Below, in pieces: positions 37,150 through 48,310 of a stretch of 64,000 nt of DNA. Position 1 is the first letter of the stretch. Each line of letters starts with the position of its first letter. The notes below the pieces were generated by a model. That model saw nothing but the letters and a program-made list of their open reading frames with translations. It was not told the origin of the DNA and ran no database searches. The stretch comes from Sanderia malayensis (Eukaryota; Cnidaria; Scyphozoa; Semaeostomeae; Pelagiidae), in NCBI GenBank assembly GCA_013076295.1, contig RQOL01000876.1:4030001-4094000 (forward strand), written 5' to 3'. The position numbers were made by a program, and so were the translations under genes.

Positions 37150-38202
37150 TCCCTGATTGGAACAGGGCAAATACGCTTCAGTGAGGGTAAATCATGCATA
37201 TATAATTTTAAGTTTTAATTTTTCAGTTTTCAGTTTTCAGTTTTTACTTTTCCGGTTTTAGTTAGGACGCAACTTCACTTATCATTCATTAATGGAGTCA
37301 TGTCATGTAATTGAAAAGAGCTGCATTGGACATAATTACTGACAGGATGCAAAAGGCATTGCTCGGGAAATATGCACTTTAACACGGAAGAGTGCAATCT
37401 CAATAATGTAATATCAGCGACGTCTTATTGACGTAAGCACTACTCTATCTGATTCCAAAGTCTACTGGGTTGCTTAACAGCCTGGTATACACTTTAAGAT
37501 TGGGCCTTGCTTACGTCATATTTCCTGGTCCACATTTCAGATTGGTTCACGTTGAATAGGCCTATCGGAACATGCGACATCAAATCAGAGGTCTGACTTC
37601 ATGCTTTTGAAATTTGAGACAATCAAGTAATATCTCAAGACAATCAACCCTTCTCTTATCTCTAATGCTATTAAAGGCAACCAAAGCCAATCTGAAGGTT
37701 GCGATGGATATGCTAACTAGAAAACATTCTCACTACATTTTTTAGATTATCACGCCCCAGAAAATGTCTGTTTAATTACCAAATATTATTGCATCACCTC
37801 GCAGAGAGATGTGCAGTGAGTTGTAAGAAATTGCCTCATAACAAGGCATGTTTTAAAAGCCCAATTATGGTGCTTATTGTTCACTGTGCGGTAAATTGAG
37901 TATGCAGTAAATTGAGTTTGCAGCTCGATGCAGATCATTGCATTTTCTAGGAAAACGTTTATTCCCTATTTGACTTTAATGTGCCAAACTGAAGCGATAT
38001 CTTTGGCAAGTACACATCTCAAAAATGGAATGCAAAGCCTTTATGGCAGTAAACAATCTTATGATATGAGCCATGTTAAATTTGAACAGTATTGACAATT
38101 CGTGCATGAAACATTGTCAAAGGATGCAGCTAGATATGATAGGTAGCAATTTACATGGTACGCACTGAGAACAACTAATACCAAGCTGCCTAGATTTAGT
38201 AT

Positions 38203-38237
38203 GAGCCAGGTATACGATGCGTAGCCATACCTGGCTC
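38203..38237. repeat. Hairpin with 11-bp perfect arms
   Basis: GAGCCAGGTAT/ATACCTGGCTC separated by 13 nt. Isolated; no gene or repeat family attached. Confidence 0.6.
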
Positions 38238-39726
38238 TGGTTCAAACCCTCTGCAATGCAATTGACATCTGCTTACTCAAACTGAGGGGAAATCTAAATT
38301 TGCTCGAGTAAGAGAATGTTCGACTTAGGATAGATGGAGCCCACAAAAAGGAGAAGTGCTTGTGAGTGCCATGCAGTCAAATAATGAAGCCGACAAGTAT
38401 TATGTGTTTTGAAACAAGGCAAAATTGTTGGACACTTAACAAATGGAATCAATGGAAGGTTTGCAAAAACAGTATTTTAATTTCTGAGGGGGGATAAAAA
38501 CGGTTCGTGCCATGTAACAATGAAGGGTCCAGCAGTCAACCTTGGTGACGGTGTAAGAATGAAAGTTTCTTGTGAACTAAAATTGGAACAAGGACGTTTA
38601 TAGATGTTTTACAGAAACAATTGGCGGGTATTCGAGTAAGCGGATGTCACCTGTATGCGGTCTGCACTTTATCTCTTAAGGGGCCAGAAACGTGGTAAAC
38701 AAGACAGGCCAACAATTTGTCGTGACATTATCTACTACCAAAGAAGTTGAGCGGTACATTATATGATTATCATTTCTATAAGCATCTACGTCAGAAGTAT
38801 GAAAAGAAGCAATAACAAATTATCACGCATTTACTTTTGCCGCCGGTTCTTAAGAGTAAATGACGTCAAACAGATGGGGTATCTTCCAAAAAAAACAACT
38901 GGGGTCATGACAAGAAGTTGTGCCAGTCACGAACTCTTGTACCGCTTGAAATATTCATTCTTCTATGGATACTATACATCCGCTGATATGCGATGTAAAG
39001 TGCCGAAATGGCCAGGTCTTCCATGGGTTTTGGCTCACGATTCATGCCGCTCCAAACTAGAAAGCTAATCTCCTTTTGATACCTCCATTTGGCAGCCGCT
39101 TGAATCATTGGATAGTTCAATAACATCACATGATGTCCAAACGTGATAGAGAGGCTGACTTACGGGGATACTGATGAGTATGCTGATTGGCCCGAGCAAT
39201 GTCATTGGCTAAGAAGTCATTGATTGGCCGCCGCTTGAAAACGTAAGAGGCTCATGGGAACGGATTATCATCATAATTTGCAAACCATATTTTGGCTCTA
39301 GGGATCCCTATTGCCTTTTAGTAGCTATTTGCAGTGCATAGGTTCATTGTTCAAAATTGTGTAACAAAGAAGTTAGTCATTGGAGAAAGTCTAAAGTGAA
39401 ATATTAGTCATTGGAGAAAGCCCAAAAGACAAGATTCACGCAAGCTAAACAAATGAGATTTATAAATTGAATCGGTTGTTCAATTTTTCAATGTGGAGGC
39501 TGTCTTACTTATATTATATTCATCGTTGGCTGGCGAAGATTGATAAACTAACTCACGATAGCACTACTAATATTTGCCGCTTTGTAACTGTATCAAATGC
39601 AACTGTAAGCTAAGCAATATTGGAATTAAATTCAAAATAACACCATACACAAATTTGCATCTGGTTGGCCTGGCTATCTTGTCCAGACGATAGGACCATA
39701 GGACCTACAAGCTAACCGAGCCCGCC

Positions 39727-39965
39727 TATAGTAAATCCTCGAATAAGCCCCCGGGGGCTTATTTGCAAAAACGAAATTTTAGTCTATTATTGTTCAATAT
39801 TAAGCAAAATAAAACTTTTCGATGCAGCCAATCAATGACGTTATTGGTTTAAACGTGCTGCTATTTGCTATACATTCACTAAACAATTTCAATGTCTGGA
39901 AACTCGGGCTCAATATCTTTGCAAATGATTATCAGGATGGGGGGCTTATTCGAGGATTTACGGTA
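39727..39965. mobile_element. 'CCTCGAATAAGC' TIR element, copy 2
   Basis: Inverted termini GTAAATCCTCGAATAAGCCC / GGGCTTATTCGAGGATTTAC surround a body closely similar to that at 55131-55393 (shared CATTCACTAAA, TTCAATGTCTGGAAAC, AATGATTATCAGGATGG). About 240 bp, non-coding: a miniature inverted-repeat transposable element. Confidence 0.8.
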
Positions 39966-41095
39966 ACCAGAAATGCTTTTAAATGAAGCAATAAAAATAC
40001 TCAGTAAAGAGGCCCAGCCCACCACGTCATGATAAAGTGACAAATATCCCTTGCATCATATGCGTCGTAACTGCCTTTTTAGTTTCGATTGTAGCGTTCT
40101 ATTGGGATGGGACAGGGACACTTATCATGATGGGAAAATAAGCATAAATTTGCATTAAACATAAAATTACCTTTGTGATGTGAATAACGAGAGAAAAACT
40201 GAATCTGCCGAGGTAGAATTGTGTTTGTATTATCAAAATGCAGCAAGTACAATGCAATATCGTTCTAACCAGGAAAATGGTTTCCGCTATCACTTGAACT
40301 AGACAAGCTCTGGCTGACTAATTGAAAGCAGTTCCTCTCCTCATTCTCTCTTTGACACGGAATAGCCAAGATATCTCCGTCCACCGCAATATGTAACGAT
40401 CTCTTGTCTGACTCCTGGGATTTTGTCTTTGGCAGTCTTTTGAAATGTCAAAACGGGGGATACGGATATAGTAGACTTGGCATAACATACGAGAGAATCC
40501 AGTGGCAAAACAAAGCCACAATTCCTCACTGAATTGAATTTTGCATTCAATTGAGAACAGGAGACAATAAACTGTTATGAACAGCGCTACGGTGTCGCAA
40601 ATGCATTTTATGTTTTTATTATATTTTAGTACTTACAGTGTAGAGAATTGCAATTGATTAGGTTCAATGCTAGTCCGGACTGAAAGGTTGAAATACCAAG
40701 TGAAACTTCCACCAAATTTAATGGAACGGACTGTTAGAGCAGATTATTTAGCATACGGGTTTGACAATTGGGTTCATAATGGGTTGTAATTGCAGTCACA
40801 TATAATGCGTGCAAATACAACTGAATTAGATATAAATCTACTGATTGTGATAAGCATATGATGCACTTAGCCAGTCACCTATATCAACTGTATTCAGGTT
40901 TCAAGCTACTGAATTGCAAGACAGTGTCTGTTGGACCAAGCTGCAAGAACAAACCTTCGTGACAACATGACTGTAAAAATTGACCAGGTCAGAGTGGTCA
41001 CGCGGTATTATTCCATTCCATTGTTAACTAAAATGTATTTTATGTACAAACCCCCAGGACATTGTCTAGAGTTTATGTTAATAGGCTCTATATAT

Positions 41096-41119
41096 GATAT
41101 ATATATATATATATATATC
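41096..41119. repeat. AT dinucleotide repeat
   Basis: Perfect (AT)n run inside a short palindrome (TATGATAT...ATATCATA). Confidence 0.85.
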
Positions 41120-41278
41120 ATACATAAAGAATGTTTTCAGTACCAAATAAATACAGGTCAAGCTGGTTCATGCTGACAATGGAGATATTCTAAGAAATGT
41201 TATTGGATTTGCAAATGCATTTGCAGTCTAATTGTCGGTCTCTTTATTGGCCTTTTTGCCCGAGTGAAAGTTTAAAAA

Positions 41279-41754
41279 GGCTATCTGTAAAACGGGGAAC
41301 GGGGAATCAGGTAAAGGGGAGCGAGAAAGAAAAAACCGGGAATGTGACCTGTCGTGTGACGTCATATTCTCCCTTTTACAGATTTGTAAAGGGGGAATTG
41401 TAAAATTTGCAAAATTTTTATTTGCGACCCATTTTTCATTCATAACTTTGCAGTATTTACATAATTGTTCATAACCATACTGTTCAGCTTTAGCTTAATT
41501 ATCAGCATTCCAAATTGGTGGTTTCTTGTCACTGATAATGTTTTAAAACGTAATATATGACGAAAGCACTGCAATAAATAAGTTATAACCCCTTGTGAAT
41601 TTTGGGTCACTTATGAGTCAATTGCACGTTGTTCCCCTTTTACAGATTCCCCTTTTTACAGATGTTTAAAGAGGGTGATATGACGTCCTCTGACATCGTG
41701 TGACGTCATCTTCCCTGTGTTTCCCGTTCCCCGTTCCCTCTTTTACAGATAGCC
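41279..41754. mobile_element. 476-bp element with about 28-bp inverted termini
   Basis: Left end GGCTATCTGTAAAACGGGGA and right end ...TTTTACAGATAGCC are near-perfect inverses; TTTTACAGAT recurs internally several times, as do GTGACGTCAT motifs. No open frame. No unambiguous target duplication. Confidence 0.7.
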
Positions 41755-42611
41755 ACTTGAACAACGAAAGTATAACAATTTTCACACCACGTGTTATGAT
41801 AATTCAAAAGATACAGTAGCCACGATAATAGATCAAGGAGGGCTAAGTACTTTCGATCAAGTTCTGTTTATGTCATAATAATAATTAATTCTCTGTGTAC
41901 CATGCAAGAGTACTAAAAACATTTTCCTGATCCGCAAATAATAAAACCGTGCTTTAGTACTCCCAAAACGACTTCAAAGGAAAATTACTTGCAGTAGGGG
42001 CCACATTACATCAGCACGTCGAATGGTCCTAAATCGACCGTGAAGAGTGAAGAACTGGTTCCCAAGCTCCTTTTAAAACTCGGGTCGCCTTGTCTTCACT
42101 GGCCAGTTTCTGTTTGTTTACAACTCGTGTCAAGGCAAAGCACATGACAATGTTATTGCATAAAATATTTACTTCAGGCCGAAACGTATATACATAAATT
42201 TGTACAGTAATAATTAGTAATGAATGCTGGCGCTGATAATTGCCAAACGGCAAAAGTAACTTGGCACTATAATTAGAAGAACCTGCATCGCGTGATGGAA
42301 TTTTGAGCAGTTCATAATTGAATTTTGCAGTCTGCTTTCTAGTCTTACTGTGAATAATAATGGTACATGGCAGAGTACCGAGAAGGTATTTCCTCTTTTC
42401 AAGGATGAGATAAGCTAAATTCCCTTAAGTAATGTAATTCATCTTTAGGACGATGAGCTGAAAGGATTTTAAATGCAATACAAACACATCCAAGTATAGA
42501 TGAGGTCAGTATGGTATAAGTGGCACTGTCAAAGAATGCTTTTCAAACCTCACAGTTGCTTCAGTGCATTATTTCTATTGCATTGACGCATTGTCAGTGG
42601 AGAGACGATAA

Positions 42612-43697
42612 AGGCCGGGTTACACGATCACTTTTTGCCATCACTTTTTTTGATATTGGACCAACGTGATAAAAAGTGATCGTGTAACATGCAAAAATGA
42701 TGGATTTTCGCAGCAGATTTTAATGCGCTTACGAGGTGTTAATCCTCCATCATTGAAAATTTTACTCTGAACCAAAGCAGAGTAAAATCGAGTCCATCAC
42801 TTTTTTTCAAAGACGCCGACAAATTCTTACGTCATGTAGTGTTTTGGTGAAGAGGAAACGGCCTAGAGTTTCAAGAAAAGAAGTATACAACTTGAAATTG
42901 TGCTTAGAAACATCATTATTTGCATGAAAACGAATATTAATAATGATCAGGAAAAATTTGAAGTGCAAAACAATCTCGAAAAATCAAATTTCGTAGAATA
43001 TAGTGGTGGGAAATAAGTTAATTTGTATCCTCGGAATATCGAAATAGTTCTGTAATGTCAATTTAATATTACATATTAAAAAGATAGGGCACCGCTATTA
43101 CATTACTCGATCTATTGCCAGGAAGACCCAAAAGAAACAGGACGATGCGACGGCGTCTGCTAAAAATCCCAGGAGATCCTTGTTGATCTTTTCATAGGCC
43201 AGGAAAAGTTCCATGTTAGTGGCAATGTCTTGTTTGGACTGCTGTATGTATGTACAATAATAAACAATATGTATCTGCTGAATATATAAATTAACTTATA
43301 TTTCGCACTATATTCTACGAAATTTGATTTTTCGAGATTTTTGCACTTCAAATTTTTCCTGATCATTATTAATATTCGTTTTCATGCAAATAATGATGTT
43401 TCTAAGCACAATTTCAAGTTGTATACTTCTTTTCTTGAAACTCTAGGCCGTTTCCTCTTCACCAAAACACTACATGACGTAAGAATTTGTCGGCGTCTTT
43501 GAAAAAAAGTGATGGACTCGATTTTACTCTGCTTTGGTTCAGAGTAAAATTTTCAATGATGGAGGATTAACACCTCGTAAGCGCATTAAAATCTGCTGCG
43601 AAAATCCATCATTTTTGCATGTTACACGATCACTTTTTATCACGTTGGTCCAATATCAAAAAAAGTGATGGCAAAAAGTGATCGTGTAACCCGGCCT
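42612..43697. mobile_element. Large foldback element, arms about 393 bp
   Basis: The left arm (42612-43005) and right arm (43306-43697) are inverted copies that differ by one 2-nt indel as far as I can follow, around a 300-bp core. The termini read AGGCCGGGTTACACGATCAC and its complement. TAA flanks both sides (42609-42611, 43698-43700); a 3-bp TWA duplication is typical of PIF/Harbinger elements. No transposase; a non-autonomous copy. The near-identity of the arms means recent insertion or gene conversion. Confidence 0.88.
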
Positions 43698-43724
43698 TAA
43701 GAGGAACTAAACAACGCAAATTAT

Positions 43725-44191
43725 GGCCCCGTTCACACGATGCCGGATTCACTTCGTTTCGGATTCCATAGGCAATCCGATACGAAATTTTCTCCTGTTC
43801 ACACGATGCCGGATTCACTTTCGTTTTCTGTTCACACGACTACGCTCCGCTCTGCGCGCCCCACAGGCCCACATCAATGCCTATTGTTAAAACAATTGCC
43901 ACGTGACAGCTAAGCATCACTCACTCTTGAGAGTGTCGAATAGTTGGCGCCAATGCTTCAAATAGAGGTTCTGGAGCACAAAGCGTATCGGATTCATGCG
44001 TTCACACGAGCCCAAAAGCTATCCGATATGAAAAGCGATCCGAAACGTTTCACCTTCAGAGCGGAGTGATTTGACTCCGGAAAAGCGATCCGAAACGTTT
44101 CGGATTGGCATGGTGTCGTGTGAACAGAAAGGCTATCCGATATGAAAAGCGATCCGAAACGATATGAATCCGGCATCGTGTGAACGGGGCC
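43725..44191. mobile_element. Foldback element 2, adjacent
   Basis: Termini GGCCCCGTTCACACGATGCC... and complement (27 bp perfect) are flanked by TAT on both sides. TTCACACGATGCCGGATTCAC occurs again internally, so the element contains subterminal repeats. Only 27 bp separate it from the previous element. Confidence 0.82.
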
Positions 44192-44257
44192 TATGTTAAA
44201 GCAAATTGACTTCACTCAGGCACGCATGTTTTGATATTGTGCCTGGAGATGCGAGTG

Positions 44258-44672
44258 AGGGCCTGATTATATGAGAGTTTTCAGCCCGTTTGTAACTTTA
44301 CCCGGGCTGAGATTTTGAGCGATTATATGGTGGCTCGCGCCCACTGTGTTTAGTTTGAAAATCCTGTGGTGTTGAATTAGAATCGCAATCATTTGCACTC
44401 ACCGCCGTGTTTTCTTTTGTTCTCTCGTAATTTCAGCCCGGCTAAATATTTCGATTTGCGATTACATGAAAATTTTCAGCCCGTTTGGCCGAGATGAAAA
44501 TCCCAGCCCGTTTGATAAAAGCGGGCTGAGATTTCAGCTCGGCAAACCGGGCTGAAACTTTATCATGTAATCGCAACCTTGCTTTCACAACGCTTTAACC
44601 GTAACACCGAGCTGAAATCTCAGCCCGGCTAAAGTTACAAACGGGCTGAAAACTCTCATATAATCAGGCCCT
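44258..44672. mobile_element. Foldback element 3, adjacent
   Basis: Termini AGGGCCTGATTATATGAGAG and complement; the arms run about 50 bp with one or two mismatches and the body repeats CAGCCCG/CGGGCTG many times in both orientations, giving an almost continuous secondary structure. The target duplication is unclear. It lies 66 bp after element 2. Confidence 0.8.
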
Positions 44673-45154
44673 TAGATTGTGGAAATTAAGAATATTTTCA
44701 ATCTATTTTTGTTTCCTGCGGCAAGACCACTTGATTTTGCAACAATGTATGCCCGGCACTGCTTCCCCTTCAATGAAATCTTCCAAAATGTAATTATCAA
44801 TGCATATACCATCTCAACTGCCCTTAAAACCTCTCCCAACGAAACGATCGTATGGTAGCATGTTGGGACAGTATAAAATAATAAAGTAATGTAATACTAT
44901 AAAGAACAGTATATAAAGACCCATGTCAATCTGATAAATTTGCTGAAAATCCATTACCGGGGAGGGGGGCACTCCCCCCTCGATCCTGCCCCTTTGCTTA
45001 TTATTTACATGCTTATTAATCTTATTTTTTAAACAAGTAGCCTACATTAATTCATTTTATAAGAAACTGTCTATATCAGTATGAAAAGAGCTTGAATCCC
45101 ATAATGTGGGCGGAAATGCGCTGCGCTGTAGTAGACACTGCACAGGAGAATTAA

Positions 45155-45360
45155 TTGGCCAATTTCGTCTTTGCTTGCAATAACACCCGTAATATATTTA
45201 CTTCATGTAAAACAATTAGCAATCAACATTGCAATCCATATATTTAGAATCGATTCTTCTCGAATGTTCAAGAATGCTTACACATGCTGATTGCTAATTG
45301 TTTTACATGAAGTAGTTGTATGCCGGTGTTCTTACAAGCAACGACGCAATTAACCAATGA
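45155..45360. repeat. Imperfect palindrome upstream of SQSTM1
   Basis: Inner 26-bp arms (45200-45225 and 45288-45313, beginning ACTTCATGTAAAACAATTAG) are perfect inverses. Outer arms continue with mismatches (CTTTGCTTGCAA / TTACAAGCAACGA, TTAATTGGCC / ATTAACCAAT). A decaying inverted-repeat element ending about 290 bp before the SQSTM1 start codon. Confidence 0.7.
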
Positions 45361-45437
45361 ATTGTCTTGAAAGGATGCACCGTCATGATGAAAAGACTTC
45401 GAGGTTTCTCGAACGAATCCAGCTAAACATAGTGACA

Positions 45438-45445
45438 TTACGTCA
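45438..45445 (+). promoter_or_regulatory. CRE/ATF-like site of SQSTM1
   Basis: TTACGTCA, about 210 bp upstream of the ATG, followed at 45455-45464 by an NRF1-like GTGCGCATGC. Both are common in housekeeping promoters. No ARE-type TGACnnnGC was seen. Confidence 0.35.
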
Positions 45446-45651
45446 TTGTGCTGGCAAGTGCGCATGCTCCACAGAATCAAAACAATGTGGAAAAAATTTT
45501 TGCTTGCTCACGATGATTTTCTTTCTGGAACATCGACATTTGCAAATAAAAGCTTGGCTAATTTTGGTCTAAGATCACTCATTTATCACTATCAAGTCTA
45601 CGGGTTCAAGAAGAGATAAAGAAGAAGAACTGTCGATAGAATAAGTTGATC

Positions 45652-47348
45652 ATGGATGTTTCAGTAAAGACATACTTGAATCACGAAAGTGGCAATCCAG
45701 AGATTCGAAGGTTTTCAATACCTCAAGATGCCAGTGCAAGTCATGCATATTTGGTAGAAAAGATCAGACAGGTTTATCCAACATTGTTGAGAAAGGACTT
45801 TAAGCTATATTGGCAAGGTAAGTTTCAGATTTATTAATGGCCAACATTTTATGTTTGTTATACGACTAGTCATCATAACTGATCCTCTAAAACTTTCACA
45901 GACAAAGATGGTGAGTTTGTCATCTTTTCAAGTGACGAGGAATTGGTGATGGCCTTGGGAAGCTCTGAATGTGGAGATAACTTTAAGATTTACATCACAG
46001 GTACATTAATTTCGCTATTTTGCTCAGAACTACATGTAATTGGTTGCAATGCAACCAACTCTCTACAAATCCTATGATAAACTGTTATTTATATATTAAT
46101 ACACTGTTATCAATTTCTTTGCAGAGATTGATTCTTTGAATGGCAATGATCAGGAGAAAAAAGTCGAGCATCCAGGAGTCGTATGTGATGTTTGTGACAA
46201 AGAGATATTTGGATCTCGCTTTAAGTGCCTAACCTGTCCAGATTACGATCTCTGTGGAAAATGTGAAGACCAAGGCTTCCATCCAGAGCATGGAATGCTA
46301 CGAATTCGCACTCCTGGACATTCTTCACAAGGATTATGGCCATTCCTGTTTGGCTTTGGAAGACGACCACACCACAGAGGTGGCTGTTGCAGACCAGGAC
46401 CTCCAGGTGGAAGAGGTGGCCACTGTAGACCAGACCCACGTTGCAGAGGCTTTCCACCTCATCATGGTCCACCATTCAGCAGAGGTGGACATTGCAGAAG
46501 GGGAGCTAGCAGAGGATTTGGTGGGTTTGCTGGATTTGGTCCTTCAATGTTTGGAAATTGGGGCACAAATCCAACAAATGAAGAAACTAAAACAAGTGAC
46601 GAGAAAAAAACAAGTGAAGATACTCAGCAACAACAAGGGCAAGAAAATGGAGCCCAGAATTTCACAACATTTCAAGAAGTATTTGATCATGTCACCCAAA
46701 CATTAGCTGAGCAATTTGGTATGGGTATGTAAAACAATGATGCATAATTTGTATACCAACTTTTCAATGCTTTTTACATATTGTAAAGTAGTATAAATGC
46801 AAAAAAGCTTAGATATTTTAAAATTTGCAATATTTTTGGCAGGTGAGCCATGGTGTGCAGAGCCTGAGAGTTCTGAAAGCAAGAAAGACAAGGAGACTGA
46901 GGAGAAAAAAGAAGATGGAACATCTAATGAGCAACAATGCCAGCAAACAGTTGATGAAGACACTCCAATGGTAAGTTCCACACAAAACCATTATCATAGT
47001 ATACATTTATGCTTGAAGTTCAGATTGTGAATGAAGTTTGAACATGTGTTAACTTTTATAATGCTTATTTTACAGACACAAGAAGAGTCATTTATTGTTG
47101 TGGAAGAGAAAACAAGTGAAGAACCAGCAGCAAGTGTAGAGCAGCCAGAGGAAAGTGCCTCTCCAAAGCCGGCCCAAAAGCGCCCAGAGGAAGCAGAATT
47201 TCAAAGAAAATTGGATGAAGCCATCAAGCTCATGGAAGGCATGGGTTTCAGCAATGAAAGTGGATGGCTAACCCAGTTGCTTATTGCAAAGGATTTTGAC
47301 ATTGGAAGAGTTATTGACACTCTGCAGCTCAGAGATGGAAAACAATAA
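45652..47348 (+). CDS. SQSTM1: Sequestosome-1/p62, selective autophagy receptor
   Basis: Five exons (45652-45817, 45902-46000, 46125-46724, 46843-46970, 47076-47348) encode 421 residues. The protein collects ubiquitinated cargo and links it to Atg8-family proteins. The PB1 domain (1 to about 90) has both faces: basic VKTYL and IRRF, and acidic DKDGEFVIFSSDEEL, so it should polymerise. A ZZ zinc finger covers about 104-150 (CDVC, CLTCPDYDLCGKC). Next comes an Arg/Gly/His/Cys-rich stretch with repeated RGGHCR. FIVV at 337-340, preceded by EES and followed by EE, is a good LIR motif, though the aromatic residue is Phe where vertebrates have Trp. The C-terminal UBA has MGFSNESGWLTQLL. It precedes PMS2 by 0.96 kb. 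Confidence 0.95.
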
Positions 47349-47823
47349 AAGACTGATATTTCAGAGATATATGCAAAAAAAACAGAAAAGCAGAAAATTA
47401 AAAAAAATTATTAAATTGGCTTGCTCATTATATCATCAATGCTACTTCACACCTGCTTTATAATTTATCTATATTATCACGTAATGCATGTTCATGTATT
47501 TGTTCAACGTAATGCTAACTTTAAAATTTTATTATGTAGAGAAGAGCTTTAAAATTTTTTGTAGTGTATTAGAAAAATACAATAACAACGTTTATTGTTT
47601 TTCTTTGAGTCGCATCTGAATATATTAGTTATCAACAAAAAAAGCAACTATTTTCTTTAACCGGAAAGGTGAAATATACTATATTTGTTGATACAACAAT
47701 TTTAATTTTCGAATAAACCACTTCACGGAACGGAACCCCCACTTTTTAACTTAACTCGCAACCAAAATATCTTGTCATGCACCACCTAATTTTGACTGTT
47801 GATATCAACCTTTACCTTCTGAA

Positions 47824-48251
47824 CAGGGTTGTCAGACTTGGGATTTTATCCCAAGGTCTTGGGATTTTTTGAGGCTGATGGGATTTTCCTTGGGAATTAT
47901 TTTTTCGAAAAAAGCCTTGGGATATATCTTGGGAATTTTAGAAGTTTATCGGCAATTGTTCACTTTGTTTGAACATTCACAAAATCAGTCATATTTTCAT
48001 TCAAACTGATTATTTTGTCGTTGATGCTTGATGGCACCACTGGAAAATAAGAACAAATTAGCGAAAAAGGCTGTAGATTGCGGTGGCTGGAAAAATTATA
48101 AACGCTGGTAAAATGTAAACATCGATAACGGAAGGCTTAAAAACAATTGAAATCTCAGGATCTGAAATCTAAAATCTCGGGATCTTTGCCATTTTGCATG
48201 AATGACGTCATTTCCATTGGGAATTTTGAAGATTTCAATCTGACAACCCTG
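47824..48251. mobile_element. Non-autonomous hAT-type element before PMS2
   Basis: Termini CAGGGTTGTCAGA / TCTGACAACCCTG are perfect 13-bp inverses starting with the hAT signature CAGGG. The 8-bp target duplication CTTCTGAA is perfect (47816-47823 and 48252-48259), as hAT transposition leaves. The body (428 bp) repeats TTGGGATTTT units and has no transposase. Its right end is 59 bp before the PMS2 ATG. Confidence 0.92.
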
Positions 48252-48310
48252 CTTCTGAAAATGGGCTGGGGTGCAAGGTGCACCAACTTTATGAGGGGTG
48301 AAGTGAAACG

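Larger units (their letters stand above)
35650..42600. other. Gene-free block rich in transposon debris
   Basis: No exon with family similarity was found on either strand. It holds the separate repeats listed at 36600, 36998, 38203, 39727, 41096 and 41279 and otherwise AT-rich sequence; frames at 38763-39129 and 40099-40550 have no support. Confidence 0.5.

Noticed and set aside
38763..39129. Frames of 101 and 74 codons in the gene-free block
   Set aside because: No domain, no paired exons; they overlap each other on opposite strands.
42911..42922. Octamer-like ATTTGCAT as a second POU site
   Set aside because: It lies in both arms of the large foldback element and has no SOX half-site; most likely transposon sequence.
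46254..46706. 150-codon open frame in SQSTM1 exon 3
   Set aside because: It overlaps the ZZ and RGG-like region in another frame; the p62 frame has all the family motifs.
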